From Minisyncoccota bacterium (lineage in GTDB: Bacteria; Patescibacteriota; Minisyncoccia; SW-4-49-11), in contig JAHEOE010000012.1 of NCBI GenBank assembly GCA_018609785.1, positions 1 to 10,607 on the forward strand: DNA of 10,607 nucleotides. The letters run 5' to 3'. The position numbers were made by a program, and so were the translations under genes. Shown in pieces: positions 1 through 5,374 of this stretch. Within the stretch, counting starts at the first letter, position 1. Every line of letters begins with the position of its first letter. Under the pieces are notes generated by a model that saw only the letters and a list, made by a program, of their open reading frames with translations, made no database searches and had not been told where the DNA came from.

Positions 1-804
1 AAAACGCCCGATTTTTTGCATAGATTTTTCCGCTGAAGATATGGTATCGTCGCTGATTTGCTCTTTTCCTAAAATCGACTGTGCCTCTTTCAGAAATGCC
101 ATGTACTCGTCTTTTTGCAATTCATATCCATAATGATGACTCTTCACGCCTTTAATGGCTTCTGCTCCGTACGTATCGGTAATGGCTATAAACTGATTCT
201 TACGGAATGCTTGTTTTAACCGGTCTTTTTCGGATTGAGAAAAATCAAAATTGGCAATTTGATTCGGATTCTGTAAAGAATCCACACTACCCAGTCCTAA
301 AGCTCCGCCGGAATTTTGCAACTCGTCGGTATTGGTCGTATCGATCTGAATCCACTCGTCGGTCGGGAGCGAGCCACTGCTTGCACTCCCTTCGAGGGAT
401 AGATAAAAGACAGATCCGATTATTCGCGTATTCACAGTCAGATTTTCCTGACTCGCTTGTGCCCCGTCCCAATTCAGAGCAAGCTTTCCTTCGACCTGTT
501 CGGAATCCGTCCGGTCAAACAGACCGTCAAATGAGGCGGAAAAGGTTTGAGACTCCGTATTTTCGCTGTTTTGGGCGTCCGAATCGGGATTGGAAAAAGA
601 GACATCATAGGTCCCTTCCAAATTCCCTTCATATCGAAAAGATTTGAGTTCGTTGGAGTTAGTCAATTTGGATGCCATATTGGCAAGTACCACCTTGGGA
701 GCGATATTCTGGGTATAGTAATAATATCCTCCGCCGGCTCCCACTGCTATAAAAGCGACGACAATTAGGCCGATAACTGTTGCTGATCCGTTTGTTTGGT
801 TCAT
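1..804 (-). CDS. Membrane-anchored protein of unknown function (C-terminus beyond window)
   Basis: The reading frame is open for 268 codons from ATG 804 to the window edge with no stop, so the C-terminus is missing. The N-terminus (MNQTNGSATVIGLIVVAFIA) is one hydrophobic segment at about residues 8-25, followed by Gly/Tyr residues. There is no lipobox cysteine, so I read it as an uncleaved anchor with the rest outside the cell. The remainder is soluble and rich in Ser, Asp, Asn and Gln. It has a 'LKSFRYEG' stretch near residue 53 and 'DEWIQIDT' further on, a pattern reminiscent of LolA/LppX-like extracytoplasmic beta-rich proteins, but I cannot assign a family. The start is uncertain. An in-frame ATG pair at 834/831 would add a basic MCKRKRILY leader and has AAGAG upstream, whereas ATG 804 has no Shine-Dalgarno but fits the promoter proposed at 842-870. 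It is transcribed divergently from murB. Confidence 0.75.
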   Translation of the reverse strand, partial: MNQTNGSATVIGLIVVAFIAVGAGGGYYYYTQNIAPKVVLANMASKLTNSNELKSFRYEGNLEGTYDVSFSNPDSDAQNSENTESQTFSASFDGLFDRTDSEQVEGKLALNWDGAQASQENLTVNTRIIGSVFYLSLEGSASSGSLPTDEWIQIDTTNTDELQNSGGALGLGSVDSLQNPNQIANFDFSQSEKDRLKQAFRKNQFIAITDTYGAEAIKGVKSHHYGYELQKDEYMAFLKEAQSILGKEQISDDTISSAEKSMQKIGRF

Positions 805-822
805 ATATAGGATTCGTTTACG

Positions 823-851
823 TTTACACATCATTACTCTTAACATACAAT
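823..851 (+). promoter_or_regulatory. Putative sigma70-type promoter of murB
   Basis: TTTACA (823-828) and TACAAT (846-851) are each 5/6 matches to consensus with an exact 17-nt spacer. The predicted transcript start is near 858, after the ATG at 850 and 25 nt before the ATG at 883. This is the main argument for taking 883 as the murB start. The site is interleaved with the divergent promoter. Confidence 0.5.
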
Positions 852-870
852 GATTATACGTATCTGTCAA
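842..870 (-). promoter_or_regulatory. Putative promoter for the leftmost membrane-protein gene
   Basis: On the minus strand a perfect TTGACA (870-865) is followed after 17 nt by TATGTT (847-842), predicting a transcript start near 835. A perfect TATAAT also lies at 858-853 but has no recognisable -35 at 16-18 nt. Either could drive the gene starting at 804 or 831. The elements overlap the murB promoter on the other strand. Confidence 0.4.
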
Positions 871-882
871 AAAATCTTCTGT

Positions 883-1905
883 ATGCCGTTTTCTCTGTTA
901 CCAAACTACGATATAACACCGTTTACTACGTTCGGAGTGCCCACATATGCCGAGTACGCATTCCCCATTGCCTCTGAAACCGATCTTCACACCTTGGTTA
1001 GCCACGCTCACGACATGCCCCCTGAGTGGTTTATTCTCGGCGGCGGCAGTAATATTCTCTTTTCGCGCCCCATCCGCGGCCTCACGTTATTAGTGGACAT
1101 TCGCGGCATAGAACATCTCCATGAAGATACCCGCGAAGTTGTCTTACGGGTGGGTGCGGGAGAATCGTGGGACCCGTTTGTGTCGTACTGTGTGACGAAC
1201 GGATACGGCGGTGTGGAGAATCTGTCTTTGATTTACGGAAGTGTGGGGGCCACGCCGATTCAGAACATCGGCGCATACGGTACGGAAGTTTCCGAAGTTA
1301 TTGAGTATGTGGAGACCGTCGACTTACAAACCGGTGAAGATGTCACCTTCTCTCGAGAAGACTGCCGGTTTGGGTATCGGACAAGCATTTTCAAGTCCCC
1401 TGCATACAGGCGCTATTTCATCACCCATGTGGTGTACAGACTGTCAAAAAATCCTCAGGTGAATACCTCGTATCGGAGTTTACAGACCGCCTTGGCTACA
1501 AAGGACATCTCTTCCCCGACGATTGCCGATGTCCGCCGGACCGTCATCGAACTGAGACAGAGCAAACTCCCCGATCCGGCCCAAGTGGGCAACGCGGGCA
1601 GCTTTTTCCAGAATGTCCATGTCTCTCAAGCCTTCTTTGCCGAACTCCAAAAAACATTTCCCGACATCCCGAGCTTCTCCATTACGAGGGATATCATAAA
1701 AGTTCCCGCGGCATGGCTCATTGAGTACTGCGGGTGGAAAGGCTATCGCGAAGGAGATGCGGGTGTGTGGCCGTATCAGCCCTTGGTCATGGTTAATTAC
1801 GGGAAGGCCGGCGGTCAAGACATTTTGGACCTATCCGAACGGGTTCGTACCTCGGTTTGGAACACATTCGGTCTGTGGTTGGAACGAGAGGTCACGGTGT
1901 ATTAG
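883..1905 (+). CDS. murB: UDP-N-acetylenolpyruvoylglucosamine reductase (MurB)
   Basis: MurB is a cytoplasmic FAD enzyme that uses NADPH to reduce UDP-GlcNAc-enolpyruvate to UDP-MurNAc, the second committed step of peptidoglycan precursor synthesis. At 340 residues it has normal length. The FAD-binding region carries GGGSNILF (53-60) and the 'SVGATPIQNIGAYG' signature (120-133). YRTSIFK (165-171) holds the substrate arginine R166. GNAGSFFQN (236-244) supplies the proton-donor serine S240, and the C-terminal LEREV gives the catalytic glutamate E336, so all key residues are present. The motif forms (PIQNIGAYG, GNAGSFF, WLEREV) match the E. coli-like type I enzyme. An ATG at 850 would add 11 residues (MIIRICQKIFC) but lies upstream of the predicted transcript start, and the family alignment begins at NYDITPFTTFG; I chose 883, which has no clear Shine-Dalgarno. 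It stands alone on the plus strand, away from the other mur genes. Confidence 0.95.
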   Translation: MPFSLLPNYDITPFTTFGVPTYAEYAFPIASETDLHTLVSHAHDMPPEWFILGGGSNILFSRPIRGLTLLVDIRGIEHLHEDTREVVLRVGAGESWDPFVSYCVTNGYGGVENLSLIYGSVGATPIQNIGAYGTEVSEVIEYVETVDLQTGEDVTFSREDCRFGYRTSIFKSPAYRRYFITHVVYRLSKNPQVNTSYRSLQTALATKDISSPTIADVRRTVIELRQSKLPDPAQVGNAGSFFQNVHVSQAFFAELQKTFPDIPSFSITRDIIKVPAAWLIEYCGWKGYREGDAGVWPYQPLVMVNYGKAGGQDILDLSERVRTSVWNTFGLWLEREVTVY

Positions 1906-1909
1906 TACG

Positions 1910-2929
1910 CTACTCCGTCACCAACGGAAGATCGTCACCCCCTTCACAAAAACCGGTGATATTCTCAATGGTGGTGTCCCAAATACGTTGCTTGGCCTCC
2001 GTGGAATTGAACGCGTTATGCGGCGTTACCAAAACGCGCGGGTCTTTGATAAGAACATGACCTTGGAGAACAGTTTCCACATTACACCGTTGTAAGTACT
2101 CATCCGTCAGCACCTCCGCCTCGTCCGTTATGTTACATTCCTCCTCAAGCACATCAAGTCCGGCGCCGGCCACAGATCCTTCTCGCAATCCTTGAATTAA
2201 CGCTTTGGTCTGAATCAGCCCTCCGCGGGCCGTATTGATAATATATGTTCCCTGTTTGAGATAAGAAATGTTTTCCGTGTTCACCATATGATGCGTGTGC
2301 TCGTTATGCGGCACATGTAGGGTCACAATATCCGACGTTTGAAGAACATCTTCCAACGAACAATATGCAATGTCATACCGCTCGGCCAGCTCTTCATCCG
2401 GAGACAGATCATAGGCCTGAATCCGCATGCCAAATCCGTGAGCCATACGTGCCACATGCGCACCGATATTCCCGGTTCCCACAATTCCGATGGTTTTCCC
2501 GTGCAGATCAAAGCCTTCCAAGCCTTGCGGAGAAAAGTTCAACCCATCCGTCCGTTGCAAAGACGGATACAACTGACGCGACAAAGCCAAAATAAGCGCG
2601 AACGTGTGTTCGGCCACCGTATTTTCTCCGTACGACGGAACGTTTGTTACGACAATATCCCGTTCTCTAGCGGCCGCAACATCAATATGATCAAACCCGG
2701 TGGATCGCGTAGAAATCAACCGAAGATTGGGTAACACATCCATAACCTCCGCCGTAACTTCGGAGTTGATAAACGGCACAAGCACGGTCGTTTCTTTAAT
2801 CTCATCAAAATCGATATCATCCAGCCGTTCCGCAAAACTGTGGACGGTATACCCTCTTTCCTGTAAGGGCTCTCTGAGATATGATTCACCATCCTCTGAG
2901 ACTTCCAGTAAGGTTATCACCTCGCTCAT
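1910..2929 (-). CDS. D-isomer-specific 2-hydroxyacid dehydrogenase (D-lactate dehydrogenase-like)
   Basis: This 339-residue NAD-dependent oxidoreductase belongs to the family that interconverts 2-oxoacids and D-2-hydroxyacids, such as pyruvate and D-lactate. The Rossmann glycine motif GTGNIG spans 151-156, and the acidic D173 in 'AYD' at the end of the next strand favours NAD over NADP. The catalytic triad is visible: R235 in NTARGG, E264 in LDVLEEE and H304 in TPHNAFNSTEA. The N-terminal catalytic half has STGFDHID and NVPSYGENTVAEHTFALILA. R235 and E264 fall at the numbers used for lactobacillar D-lactate dehydrogenase, with a few extra residues before the histidine. The substrate cannot be fixed from sequence; D-lactate formation in fermentation is the simplest guess. 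The start ATG 2929 has no Shine-Dalgarno. The gene is monocistronic and its stop faces the murB stop across 4 nt. Confidence 0.9.
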   Translation of the reverse strand: MSEVITLLEVSEDGESYLREPLQERGYTVHSFAERLDDIDFDEIKETTVLVPFINSEVTAEVMDVLPNLRLISTRSTGFDHIDVAAARERDIVVTNVPSYGENTVAEHTFALILALSRQLYPSLQRTDGLNFSPQGLEGFDLHGKTIGIVGTGNIGAHVARMAHGFGMRIQAYDLSPDEELAERYDIAYCSLEDVLQTSDIVTLHVPHNEHTHHMVNTENISYLKQGTYIINTARGGLIQTKALIQGLREGSVAGAGLDVLEEECNITDEAEVLTDEYLQRCNVETVLQGHVLIKDPRVLVTPHNAFNSTEAKQRIWDTTIENITGFCEGGDDLPLVTE

Positions 2930-2947
2930 ACATGAATTGGTTATTGA

Positions 2948-2976
2948 TTTGTATCCAGTCTATCAAAGGTTTTCAA
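2948..2976 (-). promoter_or_regulatory. Possible promoter of the hydroxyacid dehydrogenase gene
   Basis: Minus-strand TTGAAA (2976-2971, 5/6) and TACAAA (2953-2948, 4/6) are 17 nt apart and would give a leader of about 12-15 nt. A competing perfect TATAAT at 3034-3029 lacks a -35 and would give a leader near 90 nt. Neither is decisive. Confidence 0.3.
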
Positions 2977-3045
2977 ACTCTGAAAAGATTACCAGAAGTC
3001 ATCTCAAAAATCTTGTTCTACTACCTCTATTATACACATATGAAA

Positions 3046-3121
3046 GACACAGACACGTATGAACGAATGTTGAGTATGGGAGGCCGTAGGCGTTAAATGC
3101 CAGTGAATACGTCTCTGTGTC
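3046..3121. repeat. Long inverted repeat, 15-bp core arms around a 46-nt centre
   Basis: GACACAGACACGTAT (3046-3060) pairs with ATACGTCTCTGTGTC (3107-3121) at 14 of 15 positions. Weaker complementarity continues outward (CATATGAAA on the left against TTTATATG on the right). The centre contains GGCGTTAAATGCC, a small inner hairpin. It could be a stem-loop RNA, an operator or a remnant of a mobile element; nothing decides between these. Confidence 0.55.
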
Positions 3122-3168
3122 GCCTTTATATGCTTCCACATTCAATAATTTTGAGATAATCTCTAGAA

Positions 3169-3221
3169 GAACTCCTCCGCCCCTTACAGGGCACCTCCTC
3201 TTTCAAAAGAGGAGGACACAG
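3169..3221. repeat. Palindromic interspersed element, copy 1
   Basis: A 53-bp element with a small hairpin (CCC..TTACA..GGG) and then a perfect 10-bp inverted repeat, CCTCCTCTTT (3194-3203) with AAAGAGGAGG (3206-3215), ending in ACACAG. It aligns over its whole length with copy 2 at 3318-3370. No T-tract follows the stem on either strand, so it does not look like an intrinsic terminator. The design resembles REP-type intergenic palindromes. Confidence 0.6.
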
Positions 3222-3317
3222 CTGTTATATACGTAGACACGGCAGTCCTCAGAAATAGGAACCCATTAGAAACCATCTCAAAAGTCTATATTTCCTATGA
3301 ATATACTGTATATCGAC

Positions 3318-3370
3318 GAATCCTCCTTTCCCTTCGGGCTTTTCCTCCTTTAAAAAGGAGGAAAACACAG
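3318..3370. repeat. Palindromic interspersed element, copy 2
   Basis: Same layout and same 53-bp length as copy 1. A small CCCTTCGGG hairpin is followed by a perfect 12-bp inverted repeat, TTTTCCTCCTTT (3340-3351) with AAAGGAGGAAAA (3354-3365), ending in ACACAG. Its stem differs from copy 1 but stays complementary. The A and T flanks are consumed in the stem, so terminator function is doubtful. Confidence 0.6.
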
Positions 3371-3417
3371 TAAGTACCGAATTCTCTAAAAAGAAAAAAC
3401 TGTCCAACTATACTTTA

Positions 3418-3507
3418 CCATTGGCAATCCCCACAAAAATAGGCTTTCGTCAGAAAGCCGTAAAAAACATCTTATATTTCTTCAGTACCCACTAAACACT
3501 CGAGGTG
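3418..3507 (-). repeat. tRNA-downstream tandem unit, distal copy
   Basis: This ~90-bp unit aligns end to end with 3522-3609 at a 103-104 nt offset. Read on the minus strand it starts with CACCTCGA, continues through a near-identical ATGTTTTTTACGG block, then a hairpin and a TATTTTTG tail. Its A/T inverted repeat is imperfect, unlike the proximal copy. Confidence 0.65.
3435..3459 (-). terminator. Possible intrinsic terminator, distal
   Basis: On the minus strand a perfect 7-bp stem, GGCTTTC (3459-3453) with GAAAGCC (3448-3442), closes a 4-nt loop and is followed directly by TATTTTTG. It is a backup to the proximal hairpin for the tRNA transcript. The stem is short and the T-run is interrupted. 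Confidence 0.4.
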
Positions 3508-3521
3508 TTTTTAAGGCTCTG

Positions 3522-3609
3522 CCATCTGCAGTCCCATGAAAATAGGAGCTCGCAAGAGCTCCGTAAAAAACATTTTATGTTTTTTAAGTGCCCGTAGTAA
3601 ATCGAGGTG
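3522..3609 (-). repeat. tRNA-downstream tandem unit, proximal copy
   Basis: Second copy of the ~90-bp unit. Its CACCTCGA end includes the last two bases of tRNA-Tyr. It contains a perfect 9-bp A/T inverted repeat, AAAAAACAT (3565-3573) with ATGTTTTTT (3577-3585), beside the GC hairpin at 3545-3562. In plus-strand sense the GC hairpin loop is GCAA, a GNRA tetraloop; in minus-strand sense it is TTGC. Confidence 0.65.
3538..3562 (-). terminator. Possible intrinsic terminator of the tRNA-Thr/tRNA-Tyr transcript
   Basis: A perfect 7-bp stem, GGAGCTC (3562-3556) with GAGCTCC (3551-3545), has a 4-nt loop and is followed by TATTTTC on the minus strand, about 46 nt past the tRNA-Tyr 3' end. The upstream TTTTTT of the A/T inverted repeat may help. 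Confidence 0.5.
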
Positions 3610-3691
3610 GGTAGGGAAGGATTCGAACCTTCGTAGCCTAAGAGGCGCCGGTTTTACAGACCGGTGCAATTGACCGCTCTGCCACCTACCC
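3608..3691 (-). tRNA. tRNA-Tyr (anticodon GTA)
   Basis: The 84-nt gene folds as a class II tRNA. The acceptor GGGTAGG pairs with CCTACCC. The anticodon stem CCGGT/ACCGG encloses loop CTGTAAA with anticodon GTA. A long variable arm (GCCT..AGGC) is typical of bacterial tRNA-Tyr, and the T-arm is GAAGG-TTCGAAT-CCTTC. The discriminator is A. CCA is not encoded (the genome continues CCT), so tRNA nucleotidyltransferase must add it. It lies 21 nt downstream of tRNA-Thr. Confidence 0.95.
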
Positions 3692-3712
3692 AAGTTTGGA
3701 ATACTCACGGTG

Positions 3713-3784
3713 AGCCGGAAAGTGGATTCGAACCACCGACCTACGGTTTACAAAACCGTTGCTCTACCGCTGAGCTATTCCGGC
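3713..3784 (-). tRNA. tRNA-Thr (anticodon TGT)
   Basis: The 72-nt cloverleaf has acceptor GCCGGAA/TTCCGGC and a D-arm with GCTC..GAGC. The anticodon stem ACGGT/ACCGT surrounds loop TTTGTAA, giving anticodon TGT, which reads ACA and ACG by wobble. The T-arm is GGTGG-TTCGAAT-CCACT, closed by one G-T pair. The discriminator is T and no CCA is encoded. It is the first gene of a two-tRNA transcript with tRNA-Tyr. Confidence 0.95.
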
Positions 3785-3805
3785 ATTCATAAAGTTCTTT
3801 AAAAG

Positions 3806-3834
3806 ACTATATCATCTTAAGTATTTTTTGTCCA
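3806..3834 (-). promoter_or_regulatory. Promoter of the tRNA-Thr/tRNA-Tyr pair
   Basis: Minus-strand TGGACA (3834-3829, 5/6) and TATAGT (3811-3806, 5/6) have an exact 17-nt spacer, plus TGA directly before the -10, which is an extended -10. The predicted start near 3799 leaves a 15-nt leader before tRNA-Thr. It is among the best promoter matches in the window. Confidence 0.65.
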
Positions 3835-3876
3835 TAGAAAGAAGATAGTATATTAAAAGTATCTCTTTCGTGTACC

Positions 3877-4878
3877 CTACTTAAGAATACGATCGACTTC
3901 TTGCAGCTTTTCTCGCGCTCGTTGATCGTCTTCACGAAGGCGAAGGATATGAGCAAAGGTTTCTCGCGCATCGGTGTATTGCTCCATGGCCATATACAGA
4001 TTCCCCAACTTACGATAAGAATCAATATTTTTGGGATCATTGACGATCATTTGCAAATATTTTTGTTCCAGACGCTCCAAGTGGTCCTGTCCTTTTTCAA
4101 ACAAGTCATTCCCCTCTTTTTCTTCTTGTGCCGGCGTAGTCTCTTTCGATTCTTGATCTGAAAAATCATGATACGTATAACTTGAAGAAGCACCTGATTG
4201 ATATCCTTCTTCTCGATTCTCTCTGCTCTCGTCGGTAAACATACTCTCAATAAAGCTGGTAACTTTTTGAGGTTCATTCCGATCTTGTGAATGTTGGGTG
4301 TGCCGCTGTTCGGAAGATCCTGTAGATTCCTCTTCTTCAGCTTCCAAATTCTCATCAAACGTCGAAAATGACTTTTTGGGAGACGGCTTTTCCAAAAACT
4401 GAGTATCTTCTTCCGGAAAAGTGGGAGATTCGGACTCGGTATACTCTTCCGCATTCTGCTGTTCGGTTTCTTCAAGTTCACTGTGTTCTTCGTGATTCTC
4501 TCCCGACTCTAAGGTCTGTCCTATGTTCTGCTTCATTCCCTTCATATATCGCACACCGCCTTTCGTAAAATGAATAATTATACGTGCAGTGGCTCGAGAT
4601 CCTTGACTTCCCTTTTCCACTACCTTTATACCGAACGTACGCACAGACTGATACAAAACACCCCATCGAGATACGGTCTCTTCCCGGACACCTTTTTCGG
4701 AGTGTGTCCCATTCTGTAAATCAGTAGACTCTTCCAACTCGGATTTCTCTTGAAACAAATCCTCCTCCTCAGCTTCTTCGACAGGTTCGTCCGGAGTGGA
4801 TGCCACTTTGCTAATGAGAACAAAGAGTCCCACCCCCACCAAAATAATAAGAATGACCAAGATAGTGAGTTGGGTCAT
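3877..4878 (-). CDS. Membrane-anchored acidic protein with C-terminal TPR repeat
   Basis: The 333-residue protein has three parts. Residues 3-24 form one hydrophobic anchor. Residues 25-270 are a low-complexity linker very rich in Glu, Ser and Gln, broken only by a basic-hydrophobic patch near 75-120. The last ~65 residues are helical and contain a TPR unit (YRKLGNLYMAMEQYTDAR, then FAHILRLREDDQRAREKL). TPR domains bind partner proteins; the partner is unknown. The charged, probably disordered linker would hold the TPR away from the membrane, and the lack of basic residues before the helix leaves its sidedness open. ATG 4878 is 13 nt after the tsf stop, so it belongs to the rpsB-tsf operon. 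No gene symbol is justified; function unknown. Confidence 0.85.
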   Translation of the reverse strand: MTQLTILVILIILVGVGLFVLISKVASTPDEPVEEAEEEDLFQEKSELEESTDLQNGTHSEKGVREETVSRWGVLYQSVRTFGIKVVEKGSQGSRATARIIIHFTKGGVRYMKGMKQNIGQTLESGENHEEHSELEETEQQNAEEYTESESPTFPEEDTQFLEKPSPKKSFSTFDENLEAEEEESTGSSEQRHTQHSQDRNEPQKVTSFIESMFTDESRENREEGYQSGASSSYTYHDFSDQESKETTPAQEEKEGNDLFEKGQDHLERLEQKYLQMIVNDPKNIDSYRKLGNLYMAMEQYTDARETFAHILRLREDDQRAREKLQEVDRILK

Positions 4879-4891
4879 ACTTCATGGTTTG

Positions 4892-5353
4892 TTAAAGCGA
4901 TAGCGTTCGGAAAGAATGCAGTTGAATATTCTCACCGACTTTGGCAATATGCGACTTCAAAAGCTCACGTACCGTATAGGACGGATCTTTAATATATTCA
5001 CTGTCAAGAACGGTTTCCACATCGGTGTCTTCGTTTGCTCCATAAGCCGCTATATGAAGAGCAATGTTATGCGCCAATTGCTGAAAGTCTTCAGTTCGAG
5101 CAACAAAATCAGTCTCGCACGTAAGCGCGACCATAACTCCCAGTTCTCCGTTATGAACATACGTACCAATGGTTCCTTCCCCGGTCTCTCGTTCAGCTTT
5201 TTTATCCGCTTTGCGAGCGTATTCTTGTTCAAGATACTGCTTGGCTGTTTCAAAATCTCCCTCAGCCTGTTCCAAAGCCTTTTTGGCAGCCATCATGGGC
5301 GCGTTTGTCTCTTCACGCAATTTTGCTACATCTTGAGCATTAATCATATACAC
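4892..5353 (-). CDS. tsf: Translation elongation factor Ts, short form
   Basis: EF-Ts exchanges GDP for GTP on EF-Tu. The N-terminal UBA-like helix carries KLREETNAPMMAAKKALEQA, and the core follows with GELGVMVALTCETDFVARTE (the conserved TDFVAR contacts EF-Tu) and a C-terminal IAKVGENIQL strand. At 153 residues it is little more than half of the E. coli protein and lacks the second dimerisation subdomain and coiled coil. It is shorter than the Thermus form, but both ends match the family, so it is complete rather than truncated. The start is GTG 5353, with AAGG 7 nt upstream; ATG 5347 (MINAQDV) is an alternative in the same frame. It follows rpsB by 21 nt. Confidence 0.95.
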   Translation of the reverse strand: MYMINAQDVAKLREETNAPMMAAKKALEQAEGDFETAKQYLEQEYARKADKKAERETGEGTIGTYVHNGELGVMVALTCETDFVARTEDFQQLAHNIALHIAAYGANEDTDVETVLDSEYIKDPSYTVRELLKSHIAKVGENIQLHSFRTLSL

Positions 5354-5374
5354 CGTATTACCTTATAGAGGTTT

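Larger units (their letters stand above)
2930..3607. other. Repeat-rich intergenic island without coding sequence
   Basis: No credible gene is visible in these ~680 bases; the short open frames lack family signatures and ribosome sites. From left to right it holds the presumed dehydrogenase promoter, an imperfect long inverted repeat (3046-3060 with 3107-3121), two 53-bp palindromic elements (3169-3221 and 3318-3370), and two ~90-bp units with hairpins (3418-3507 and 3522-3609) that abut the tRNA-Tyr 3' end. The word CATCTCAAAA occurs at 3000-3009 and 3274-3283, and its core again inverted at 3148-3158. Runs of A and T are frequent. This is the only non-compact stretch in the window. Confidence 0.7.

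Noticed and set aside
850..882. Eleven-residue N-terminal extension of MurB
   Set aside because: The ATG at 850 lies inside the predicted -10 element and before the predicted transcript start; the family alignment begins after 883.
1910..2929. VanH-type dehydrogenase making D-lactate for altered peptidoglycan
   Set aside because: The fold and catalytic residues allow it, but no vanA-type ligase or vanX is nearby, and general D-2-hydroxyacid dehydrogenases share these motifs.
2700..3096. Plus-strand open frames reaching into the intergenic island
   Set aside because: They mostly shadow the dehydrogenase gene, lack family signatures and have no convincing ribosome site.
3169..3370. Intrinsic terminators at the two palindromic elements
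   Set aside because: Neither stem is followed by an unpaired T-tract on either strand.
3400..3610. CRISPR array or integron attC sites
   Set aside because: There are only two units, they are not identical and lack spacers of CRISPR size; no integrase core sites or cas genes are seen.
3837..3869. Terminator after the TPR gene (GAAAGAAGATA with TATCTCTTTC)
   Set aside because: The stem is AT-rich with a bulge and a large loop and has no T-tract; it overlaps the upstream side of the tRNA promoter region, so I left it out.
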